The position numbers were made by a program, and so were the translations under genes. Of a stretch of DNA of 11,149 nt, positions 1 through 6,314 are shown piece by piece. Position 1 is the stretch's first letter; each line of letters starts with the position of its first letter. Source of the stretch: Nanobdellota archaeon (GTDB lineage: Archaea; Nanobdellota; Nanobdellia; Woesearchaeales; JAHJBD01); the NCBI GenBank assembly GCA_018813725.1, contig JAHJBD010000084.1:1-11149 (forward strand). Reading direction: 5' to 3'. Below the pieces are notes generated by a model. That model was not told the origin of the DNA. It was given only the letters and a program-made list of their open reading frames with translations, and searched no databases.

Positions 1-9
1 ATAAGCCAT
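1..9 (-). CDS. Start of a leftward gene cut by the window edge
   Basis: Only three codons (Met-Ala-Tyr) are visible, so no function can be given. The call rests on its control signals. On the minus strand an ATG at 9-7 is preceded, after a 5-nt spacer, by GAGGTGAT (22-15), a near-perfect match to the archaeal Shine-Dalgarno sequence. A TTTATATA box (58-51) lies further upstream, placing transcription start near position 28 and giving a leader of about 19 nt. The same arrangement of TATA box, short leader and GGTGAT is seen for the gene at 10126. This gene is divergent from mutS. The Shine-Dalgarno match could be chance, but its combination with a correctly spaced TATA box makes a real start likely. 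Confidence 0.6.
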
Positions 10-14
10 GTAGA

Positions 15-22
15 ATCACCTC
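15..22 (-). promoter_or_regulatory. Strong Shine-Dalgarno site of the left-edge gene
   Basis: The minus strand reads GAGGTGAT, five bases before the ATG at 9-7. This is complementary to the 3' end of archaeal 16S rRNA (AUCACCUCC) and decides the start of the truncated gene. Confidence 0.65.
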
Positions 23-50
23 ATCTTTGCTAATTTTATAGACGAGAAAG

Positions 51-58
51 TATATAAA
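51..58 (-). promoter_or_regulatory. TATA box, probably of the left-edge gene
   Basis: The minus strand reads TTTATATA, the archaeal consensus. Its centre (54.5) is about 26 nt from an expected start near 28, which gives a short leader containing the Shine-Dalgarno site at 15-22. The plus strand reads TATATAAA, so weak rightward activity into the palindrome cluster cannot be excluded. Confidence 0.55.
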
Positions 59-66
59 TGTTTCTA

Positions 67-191
67 TCTCTCGACGAGAGAAAAAAATAGAGAATCAGTA
101 ATTGTCGGACAGCCTCTAAAGGTTGGGGTACAACAAAGACGGAGTCTTTGTGTACAAGAAATCCTTTGGATTTCTTTGTATTAAACCCCAA
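67..191. repeat. Cluster of nested palindromes; possible structured RNA or repeat element
   Basis: Several inverted repeats are packed together. TCTCTC/GAGAGA (67-72/76-81) closes a 3-nt loop. TAGAG (88-92) can pair with CTCTA (114-118). An outer stem TTGGGGT (123-129)/ACCCCAA (185-191) encloses two hairpins with 3-nt loops: ACAAAGAC (133-140)/GTCTTTGT (144-151), and AAGAAATCC (156-164)/GGATTTCTT (168-176). The second extends by TAC (153-155)/GTA (178-180) across a bulged T177. Positions 123-191 therefore fold as a three-way junction. On the minus strand a TTTATATA box (236-229) predicts a start near 206, and a run of seven Ts (87-81) could end a transcript of about 125 nt. It could be a non-coding RNA gene, a REP/MITE-like dispersed repeat, or a terminator-like structure. 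A minus-strand reading frame through it shows no protein-like features. Confidence 0.6.
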
Positions 192-449
192 TAAAAATCT
201 TGGTGAATTTTTCAATAAGAATAACAACTATATAAATCATTTAAATCTAACAAATATTAAGTAATTAGACTATTGCCACATTTTAAGGAAATCTAGTAAA
301 ATACAAACTTATGCGTTAGTGCAAAACAGAATTTAACTTAAAGATTAAGCAAGCTTATGATGGGTCACTGTCAGCAGAAATACGCCCAAAGCAAAGGTTA
401 ATTTGCCTATGATATATTAATATTTTTCCCATCTGACTATTATACTGGG
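192..449. other. Non-coding stretch with little recognisable content
   Basis: I see no credible gene here; the longest ATG frames are a few codons long. A TATATAAA/TTTATATA element at 229-236 could act in either direction. The minus direction would transcribe the palindrome cluster. The plus direction would start near 259 with nothing obvious downstream before the mutS promoter. Weak hairpins such as GCAAA (391-395)/TTTGC (402-406) are not convincing. With the flanking promoter elements, the whole gap between the left-edge gene and mutS is about 500 bases, unusual in a window where other genes nearly touch. Confidence 0.5.
229..236 (-). promoter_or_regulatory. Possible TATA box for a leftward transcript through the palindromes
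   Basis: The minus strand reads TTTATATA. With the 26-nt spacing seen at other genes in the window, transcription would start near 206, immediately before the three-way-junction palindrome, and could stop at the T7 run on the minus strand (87-81). The direction is ambiguous because the element is nearly palindromic. Confidence 0.35.
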
Positions 450-507
450 GTATATAGGCCAATAGAAAGTAATAAAAATGCTATAGGTTACCTATTTGTT
501 CAGGGGG
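450..507 (+). promoter_or_regulatory. mutS promoter, leader inverted repeat and ribosome binding site
   Basis: A TATATA element at 451-456 predicts transcription start near 480, leaving a leader of about 33 nt. The leader contains the inverted repeat ATAGGT-T-ACCTAT (483-495) and a purine-rich AGGGGG (502-507), which ends five bases before the ATG at 513 and can serve as a Shine-Dalgarno site. Unlike most genes here, mutS therefore appears to have a real leader. The inverted repeat is too short for a strong RNA stem and could instead bind a protein near the start site. Confidence 0.5.
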
Positions 508-512
508 AAACA

Positions 513-3050
513 ATGGAACTATCGCCAGGCATGAAACAATATTTTGAGGTAAAAGACCAGTATCCAGATTGTATAGTGCTGTTTCGGATGGGTGATTTCT
601 ATGAAACGTTTTATGAAGATGCTAAAACTGCTGCAAGAGAACTTGATATCACACTTACTGCAAGGGGAAAAGGAGAAAAAAGAGCACCTTTGGCTGGAAT
701 ACCCTATCATGCATTGGATGCTTATCTTGGTAAACTTGTTAAAAAAGGATATAAGGTGTGCATTGTTGAGCAGCTTGAAGATCCAAAGCTAGCCAAAGGG
801 CTTGTGAAAAGAGGTGTCACAAGGATCGTTACTCCAGGTACAGTGCTTGAGGATTCTATATTAAGCCAGAATACTAACAATTACCTTGTTTCGTTAAATA
901 AGGAGCAAGATGCTTTTGGACTTGCGCTTGCTGATATATCAACTGGCGAACTGATGGCAACACAGCTTAAGGATGAAAGCAAGCTTAAGGCTGAAATAGA
1001 AAAATTCAATCCTGCTGAGGTTATCGTCCCCATAAGCTATGCTGAAAGCGCTTTAGTAAAGGAGCTTAAAGATAAGGGAATTTTTGTAAACAGCTTTGAT
1101 GACAGGTTTTTCTGGATAGATAAGGCAGACAGGACAGTAAAGGGGCATTTTGAGGTGATGAGCCTTGAAGGGTTTGGCCTAGATGATAAGCCAGCAGCAG
1201 TCACTGCTGTCGGAGCGCTTTTATCTTACATAAAAACAACACAGTTTAGCGTCCTAAAGCATATCAATACTATACACAGCTATTCAGTAGATAAGTATAT
1301 GGTGCTTGACAGCGCGACACAGAGAAACCTTGAACTCTTAAGAAATATCCGAGATGGTTCTACAAGAGGAACCTTATTTGAGGTTATCAACAAGACAACT
1401 ACAGCGATGGGCTCAAGAAAACTCAAAAGGTGGCTTCTAAGGCCGCTATTAGACATCAAAGAGATAACAAAAAGGCTTGATGGCATTGCAGAGCTTAAAG
1501 AGAATGCCATATTAAGAGAGGATGTCAAGGAAGTATTGGATAATTTCTCAGACATTGAAAGGATAATAGGGAAGGTGAGTTTTGGCAATGCAAACGCAAG
1601 GGACCTTGTATCACTGAAGAATTCTTTGCTGGTCTTACCTAAACTAAAAGACTTGATGAAAGAATGCAGAAGCGAATTTCTGAATGAGATAAAAGATATG
1701 GATGATTTGAAAGAGACAGCTTATCTAATTGGGAATGCTATCAAGGACGAACCTGCTGCTGTGCTTAAAGAAGGCAACCTGATCAAGAAAGGGCACAACC
1801 ATGAGCTTGATGAGCTAAGGGAGATAGCATCATCAGGAAGAAAGTGGCTCACAAAGCTTGAAGAAGACGAGAAAGAAAGGACAGGTATCAAAAGCTTGAA
1901 AGTTGGCTATAACAGGGTATTTGGATATTATATCGAGGTTACAAGAGCAAACACTCATCTGGTACCGCAGGATTATGTCAGGAAACAGACACAGGTTAAT
2001 TCAGAAAGGTATGTGACTGAAGAGCTGAAGAAAAAAGAAGACATGATACTTGGAGCTCAAGACAAGATAAATTCATTAGAGTTTGAGCTTTTCCAGAAAG
2101 TGTGCGAGAAAGTAGCAGAGAAGACAAAGGAGATACAGATTATCGCTGACAAGATTTCAAGCATGGATTGCCTGATATCACTTTCAACAGTTGCAGCATC
2201 AAATAACTATTGCAGGCCTGAGATCAGCGAGCTTGATAACATTAAGATAGAAAGCGGAAGGCATCCTGTGGTAGAAAAACTCACAGATAATTTTGTAGAT
2301 AATGATTGTGTATTTGACGAAAAGGAAAGGATGAAGATAATCACAGGTCCTAACATGTCTGGGAAAAGTACGATGCTCAGGCAGAACGCAATCATCATAT
2401 TACTGGCACAGATAGGTTCGTATGTTCCTGCAAAGTCTGCTAAGATAGGTGTTGTTGACAGGATATTCTCAAGAGTTGGGGCGTATGACGACCTTTCCAT
2501 GGGGCAATCAACATTTATGGTAGAGATGAGCGAGACAGCAAACATACTTAACAATGCTACACCTCGTTCTTTTATCATATTGGATGAGATAGGAAGAGGA
2601 ACATCAACTTATGATGGTTTTTCCTTAGCATGGGCAATAGCTGAATACCTGTATACAAGGATCAAGGCAAAGACAATGTTTGCCACGCACTATCATCAAC
2701 TGAACAAGATGACTGAACAATACCCAGGCATAAGAAACTACCATGTGCTTGTTGATGAGAAAGATGATAAGATTACGTTCCTGAGGAAACTCTTGGTTGG
2801 AGGAACTGACAAGAGCTATGGTGTGCATGTGGCACGATTAGCCGGCATGCCTGCCGCAGTTATTGAACGTTCAAAAGTCCTTATGAAAACTCTTGAAGAA
2901 GAGGATAAGATCATGAAGAAACTTGAGGAAAAGGTCATCACAAAAAAGATGGTTGAGATCGAAGATGAGTTTACCAAGAAAGAGATAAGCATCACAGAGA
3001 CGATCACTAAAAAACCTAAACAGTTTACACTTGAAAAATGGGAAGCATAA
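513..3050 (+). CDS. mutS: DNA mismatch repair protein MutS
   Basis: MutS binds mismatches and small loops as a dimer, then uses ATP to form a sliding clamp that recruits MutL. At 845 residues it matches full-length bacterial MutS (MutS1). The N-terminal mismatch-reading motif Phe-X-Glu is present (F29, E31 in GDFYETF). The core connector, lever and clamp regions fill the middle. The C-terminal ABC ATPase has Walker A GPNMSGKST (612-620), a signature-like segment with MGQSTFMVEM, Walker B ending DE (691-692) followed by IGRGTSTYDG, and the ATHYH histidine segment (724-728). The last residues, QFTLEKW (837-843), resemble an archaeal PCNA-interacting peptide. The ATG at 513 has a purine-rich ribosome site upstream. 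The 3' end overlaps mutL by 13 nt, indicating co-expression. MutS1/MutL pairs are patchy in archaea, so an ancient bacterial origin is likely. Confidence 0.98.
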   Translation: MELSPGMKQYFEVKDQYPDCIVLFRMGDFYETFYEDAKTAARELDITLTARGKGEKRAPLAGIPYHALDAYLGKLVKKGYKVCIVEQLEDPKLAKGLVKRGVTRIVTPGTVLEDSILSQNTNNYLVSLNKEQDAFGLALADISTGELMATQLKDESKLKAEIEKFNPAEVIVPISYAESALVKELKDKGIFVNSFDDRFFWIDKADRTVKGHFEVMSLEGFGLDDKPAAVTAVGALLSYIKTTQFSVLKHINTIHSYSVDKYMVLDSATQRNLELLRNIRDGSTRGTLFEVINKTTTAMGSRKLKRWLLRPLLDIKEITKRLDGIAELKENAILREDVKEVLDNFSDIERIIGKVSFGNANARDLVSLKNSLLVLPKLKDLMKECRSEFLNEIKDMDDLKETAYLIGNAIKDEPAAVLKEGNLIKKGHNHELDELREIASSGRKWLTKLEEDEKERTGIKSLKVGYNRVFGYYIEVTRANTHLVPQDYVRKQTQVNSERYVTEELKKKEDMILGAQDKINSLEFELFQKVCEKVAEKTKEIQIIADKISSMDCLISLSTVAASNNYCRPEISELDNIKIESGRHPVVEKLTDNFVDNDCVFDEKERMKIITGPNMSGKSTMLRQNAIIILLAQIGSYVPAKSAKIGVVDRIFSRVGAYDDLSMGQSTFMVEMSETANILNNATPRSFIILDEIGRGTSTYDGFSLAWAIAEYLYTRIKAKTMFATHYHQLNKMTEQYPGIRNYHVLVDEKDDKITFLRKLLVGGTDKSYGVHVARLAGMPAAVIERSKVLMKTLEEEDKIMKKLEEKVITKKMVEIEDEFTKKEISITETITKKPKQFTLEKWEA

Positions 3051-4735
3051 AGATACTGGATAAAGATCTTGTAAATAAGATCGCTGCAGGAGAGGTTATA
3101 GAAAGGCCGTACTCTGTAGTCAAAGAGCTGGTCGAGAACAGCATAGATGCAGGCGCGACAACTATTACAGTTGAGGTAGCGGATGGCGGCAAAGGCCTTA
3201 TCAAAGTATCTGATGATGGTAAAGGTATGGATGAATCTGATGCACTAGCATGTTTTGAAAGGCATGCTACTTCTAAGTTAAAGGATGATGATGACTTATT
3301 TAATATCCACACATTAGGTTTTAGGGGAGAAGCATTGTCTTCTATCGCAGCTGTATCACATGTTAGGCTTGTCACGTCACAGGGAAGTGAAGGTCTTGTT
3401 ATTGAGGTTGAGGCTGGAGAGATACTGAAAAAAGAAAAGATAGGGAGCAGCAGAGGAACTACGATCGAGGTTAAGGAACTGTTCTTTAACACGCCTGCAA
3501 GAAAGAAATATCTTAAGTCTAAAGATATTGAGCTTGGCCACATATCAGATATCGTGACAAGATATTCTTTTGCAAGCAAGGAAGTAAGTTTTAAGCTTAT
3601 CAGCGATGGAAAAGAGATACTTGCAAGCCCAAGGACAAACAGTCTCTTAAACAAGATAGTTGATGTTTATGGAAAAGACCATGCAAAAAATATGATGCCA
3701 CTAGATTACAAAGATAAGTTTCTAGATGTCAGTGGATTTATCGGAAAGCCATACCTTACAAAGATGGACAGGGGTTTCCAGACTTTTTTTGTCAATGGCA
3801 GATATGTAAAGAATGAGACGATCAGCAAAGCGATATATGATGCATACCACACACTGCTATTCTTGGAAAGGCACCCTGTTGCTGTGCTTAATTTTGCCAT
3901 AGACTTTACAGATGTTGATGTGAATGTTCACCCTACAAAGAATGTGATAAGGATAGACAAGGATGATGAGCTCTACAAAGGAACCTTCAATGCCATAAGA
4001 CAGGCTTTTACAGACAATGACCTTATACCTGAAGTGGATGCAGAGGAAGGTTCTGGCATAGATGTTAAGCAGAATTATTCTATGGAAAAAGGCAGCCAGA
4101 CAACTCTTGATGTTGAGCAGGGCACTGTAGCAAAGGAAGCACCTTCAATTGTTGAAAGCAGGGTGATAGGTCCATCGCTTATACTTGGACAGTTGAACAA
4201 GATGTATATCATCGCTGAAAATGCAAAAGGCCTATTGATAATCGACCAGCACGCAGCACAGGAACGTGTAAAGTTTGAACTGTTCTGGAAGCAGTTTAAT
4301 GAGAAAAGGATAGAACAGCAGAAACTCTTGAGCAGCATGATAATAGACCTTGGGATCAATGAGACAAATATTCTGCTGCAGAATATGGATGCTTTGAAAA
4401 ATATGGGGTTTGATATTGATGATTACGGAAACAACAGCTTTATCATAAGGCAGGTTCCAAGGCTGTTCAAGGATTTTACAAAAAAAGAGATAGTCGATAT
4501 AATCACTGAACTGAAAGGTATTGCAAGCATCGATACATTAAAAGAAGAAAAGATCGCTAAGATGGCGTGCAGAAAGTCAATCAAGGCTGGACAGGCATTG
4601 TCTAGGTTTGAGATGGAAAAGATAATAACAGACCTTGATTCTGCTGATAACCCATTGTCATGCCCGCATGGCCGCCCGACCATAATAAATATTTCTTTGG
4701 GTGAACTGGAGAAGAAGTTTAACAGGAAGGCTTAG
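3038..4735 (+). CDS. mutL: DNA mismatch repair protein MutL with endonuclease motifs
   Basis: MutL couples mismatch recognition by MutS to strand incision. The N-terminal GHKL ATPase carries the catalytic Glu and Asn in VVKELVENS (E30, N34), DDGKGM (59-64), HATSKL (76-81), GFRGEAL (94-100) and the NTPARKKYL segment. The C-terminal domain has the full metal-dependent endonuclease set: DQHAAQERVKFE (403-414, matching DQHA-X2-E-X4-E), ACR (510-512) and CPHGRPT (542-548). It therefore belongs to the nicking type of MutL found in organisms without MutH. At 565 residues it is slightly short because the disordered linker (about 330-375) is compact. A QQKLL stretch (427-431) sits near where bacterial MutL has a clamp-binding motif. 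The ATG lies inside mutS with no clear Shine-Dalgarno sequence, so translation is probably coupled to mutS. Confidence 0.97.
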   Translation: MGSIKILDKDLVNKIAAGEVIERPYSVVKELVENSIDAGATTITVEVADGGKGLIKVSDDGKGMDESDALACFERHATSKLKDDDDLFNIHTLGFRGEALSSIAAVSHVRLVTSQGSEGLVIEVEAGEILKKEKIGSSRGTTIEVKELFFNTPARKKYLKSKDIELGHISDIVTRYSFASKEVSFKLISDGKEILASPRTNSLLNKIVDVYGKDHAKNMMPLDYKDKFLDVSGFIGKPYLTKMDRGFQTFFVNGRYVKNETISKAIYDAYHTLLFLERHPVAVLNFAIDFTDVDVNVHPTKNVIRIDKDDELYKGTFNAIRQAFTDNDLIPEVDAEEGSGIDVKQNYSMEKGSQTTLDVEQGTVAKEAPSIVESRVIGPSLILGQLNKMYIIAENAKGLLIIDQHAAQERVKFELFWKQFNEKRIEQQKLLSSMIIDLGINETNILLQNMDALKNMGFDIDDYGNNSFIIRQVPRLFKDFTKKEIVDIITELKGIASIDTLKEEKIAKMACRKSIKAGQALSRFEMEKIITDLDSADNPLSCPHGRPTIINISLGELEKKFNRKA

Positions 4736-4744
4736 TTTTTTAAA
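4728..4744 (+). promoter_or_regulatory. 17-nt repeated promoter element, copy 1
   Basis: AGGCTTAGTTTTTTAAA spans the last codons of mutL and the start of the following gap. The T/A-rich part reads as a TATA box centred about 26 nt before the ATG at 4767, which predicts a leaderless mRNA. An identical copy lies at 5859-5875 with the same spacing to the next gene. The T6 run directly after the mutL stop may also help end mutS-mutL transcription. Confidence 0.6.
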
Positions 4745-4766
4745 ACAAAACCCAGTTTAGTGGTTT

Positions 4767-5858
4767 ATGCTAACACAATATTTCCCGCAAACACTACAAC
4801 TTAAATCAGGACTTGAAGGGATGATAAAAGAGGAGATGGAGCTAAGGGCTGCACTTGCACTAAAAAATCCTGAAAGTGTTGACTTAAGCCTGTTTTTGGA
4901 ACAAAGTTGTTATTATGCCTCAACCAGCACACTTATAGTTAAACCTAGGATACATCTAAACATTGTTTATATTTTGTTCAATAGAGATGTTGAAGAGGAT
5001 TATGTTAGAGAGATACAATTTTTTGATCAGTGGGTAGCAGCTGTAAGGCCGATAGTTGCACCTGAAACACATAGGATACTTGACAATAGGCTGATTGAAG
5101 CGATTATTAACCCCCTTATAATTAGAGATTATGATCTTGAAAAAATCCCAAAACAGATGGCAGATTACATCAGGGAAAATTCTGAGAGGATTGTTCACGA
5201 AGCACCGAGGGTTATGAGTTTCTTAGAGGAGCTTATCAATAATAGGTTAGGATTGCCGATTGAGGTATACAGGACTCATATGAAACATGAATTAGAGCAT
5301 TGTAACCCCGAGTATTATGGGGCTTGCAATGAATGTGAGAATGCGCAAGTTGACTTTTGGAGAGACTATTCATTATACTACGCAGGTTCAAGGCATTTGA
5401 CTGACGATCAAATATCCAGCAAGGCAGATTGGATATTAGAGCAAAGCAGGAAGATATACCCAGATGAAGAAGTTAGAGCCTTTTTTTGCCAGTTTTACGG
5501 TCCAGGAGATATCCCTGCCAAGATAAAAGAGATAGCAAGTTACACATCAGCAAAGATAATGAGCTGTCATATGAAAGTTAATTTCACAAACATAATATTG
5601 GCCACAGTTATAAGGAAACACTATATGTTAAATGCTAATCATGGTGATGAACTCACAGAGGATACTGCATTTTATGTCCAAAATATTGTATGCCAAGGCA
5701 ATGGTCAAGACCAAAGACCTATCCAGATGGGATCAGTGGATCCAGTCAAGGCAAACGCTATGATGCAAGAGATAGGCTATCACTTGCTCAGATTCCAGGA
5801 AGAAATTATGCGCTCTGTTAACAGATGGAGTGAATTTTATCTATCCAAGGTCAATTAG
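4767..5858 (+). CDS. Unrecognised 363-residue protein with an HELEH motif
   Basis: I do not recognise the family. The protein looks soluble: there is no signal peptide or membrane segment, and it is rich in acidic residues, aromatics and probable helices. The most telling stretch is HELEH (174-178), followed by Cys179, Cys187 and Cys190 (C-X7-C-X2-C). HEXXH is the zinc-binding core of many metalloproteases, and the nearby cysteines could bind a metal. However, the residues around it are more polar than in typical zincins and no third ligand is obvious, so protease activity is only a possibility. A structural zinc site is the alternative. The start is supported by a TATA-like element centred 26 nt upstream, with no Shine-Dalgarno sequence. 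It follows mutL by 31 nt but appears to have its own promoter, shared in sequence with the next gene. Confidence 0.85.
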   Translation: MLTQYFPQTLQLKSGLEGMIKEEMELRAALALKNPESVDLSLFLEQSCYYASTSTLIVKPRIHLNIVYILFNRDVEEDYVREIQFFDQWVAAVRPIVAPETHRILDNRLIEAIINPLIIRDYDLEKIPKQMADYIRENSERIVHEAPRVMSFLEELINNRLGLPIEVYRTHMKHELEHCNPEYYGACNECENAQVDFWRDYSLYYAGSRHLTDDQISSKADWILEQSRKIYPDEEVRAFFCQFYGPGDIPAKIKEIASYTSAKIMSCHMKVNFTNIILATVIRKHYMLNANHGDELTEDTAFYVQNIVCQGNGQDQRPIQMGSVDPVKANAMMQEIGYHLLRFQEEIMRSVNRWSEFYLSKVN

Positions 5859-5875
5859 AGGCTTAGTTTTTTAAA
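5859..5875 (+). promoter_or_regulatory. 17-nt repeated promoter element, copy 2
   Basis: This is an exact copy of AGGCTTAGTTTTTTAAA found at 4728-4744. It begins right after the stop codon of the upstream gene and is not coding here. The distance from the end of the T run to the ATG at 5898 is 26 nt, the same as at copy 1, consistent with a TATA box driving a leaderless transcript. The T6 run may double as a terminator for the upstream gene. Confidence 0.6.
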
Positions 5876-5897
5876 TTGATTCTCACTTTGCCAGGCT

Positions 5898-6314
5898 ATG
5901 AAAGTCAGGAAAGACCAATTTCAAAAAGCGATGCATTTATTGAGAGGAAGGATTTATGTGAATTATGATCCTGGTTCCAGATTATATCTCGCTGGAGATG
6001 GTACTCATGAAGAGCTATCTGAAGAAACTGATCAGGGCACAAAAATCTTTATGGTTTATGCAAAACTTGCCAGGATAGATGTACCTTGTGAACCATCAAT
6101 ATATACAGGTATTTTTGGAATGCCTATTCCAGGAAGCCTGGATGAATTAGCAGGAGAGAATGAGATTACAAAGATGCTGGATAAGCCGCTTGAGATGGCT
6201 GCAGCATTTGTGCGTATCGAAAGGGGAAAATACAGATGGAATGTTATCGGTGTTGCGGACCTAAAAACTGATCATTGTTTTGTTGATATTGAGCAGATTC
6301 AGGCTAAACTGTAA
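5898..6314 (+). CDS. Unrecognised 138-residue protein
   Basis: I do not recognise this protein. It is predicted soluble and mixed in secondary structure. It starts with a basic helix (MKVRKDQFQKAMHLLRGR), then has alternating short hydrophobic strands (about 50-60, 101-107, 113-121, 126-131) and only two cysteines (64 and 127). There is no signal peptide, membrane segment or known catalytic motif. The strand pattern would fit a small alpha/beta domain, but that is guesswork. It follows the 363-residue gene by 39 nt and has the same 17-nt promoter element, so the two are probably expressed under the same conditions. Its 3' end overlaps the convergent LipM/LplA-family gene by 11 nt. Codon use looks like its neighbours. 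Confidence 0.82.
   Translation: MKVRKDQFQKAMHLLRGRIYVNYDPGSRLYLAGDGTHEELSEETDQGTKIFMVYAKLARIDVPCEPSIYTGIFGMPIPGSLDELAGENEITKMLDKPLEMAAAFVRIERGKYRWNVIGVADLKTDHCFVDIEQIQAKL

Noticed and set aside
36..227. 63-residue minus-strand open frame in the 5' gap
   Set aside because: It runs straight through the palindrome cluster, has no Shine-Dalgarno sequence, and its ATG would lie upstream of the start predicted from the only nearby minus-strand TATA box. Its residues mirror the inverted repeats.
357..436. Possible C/D box guide RNA (ATGATGG near 357, CTGA near 433)
   Set aside because: Box C is imperfect, the boxes are too far apart, and no convincing C'/D' pair or flanking stem is present.
2207..2578. 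Minus-strand open frame (123 residues) opposite mutS
   Set aside because: It lies antisense to the conserved MutS ATPase domain, with no start signals of its own.
3025..3654. Long minus-strand open frame (209 residues) opposite mutL
   Set aside because: mutL is strongly identified here. The antisense frame arises from codon bias and has a low-complexity Ser/Leu-rich translation.
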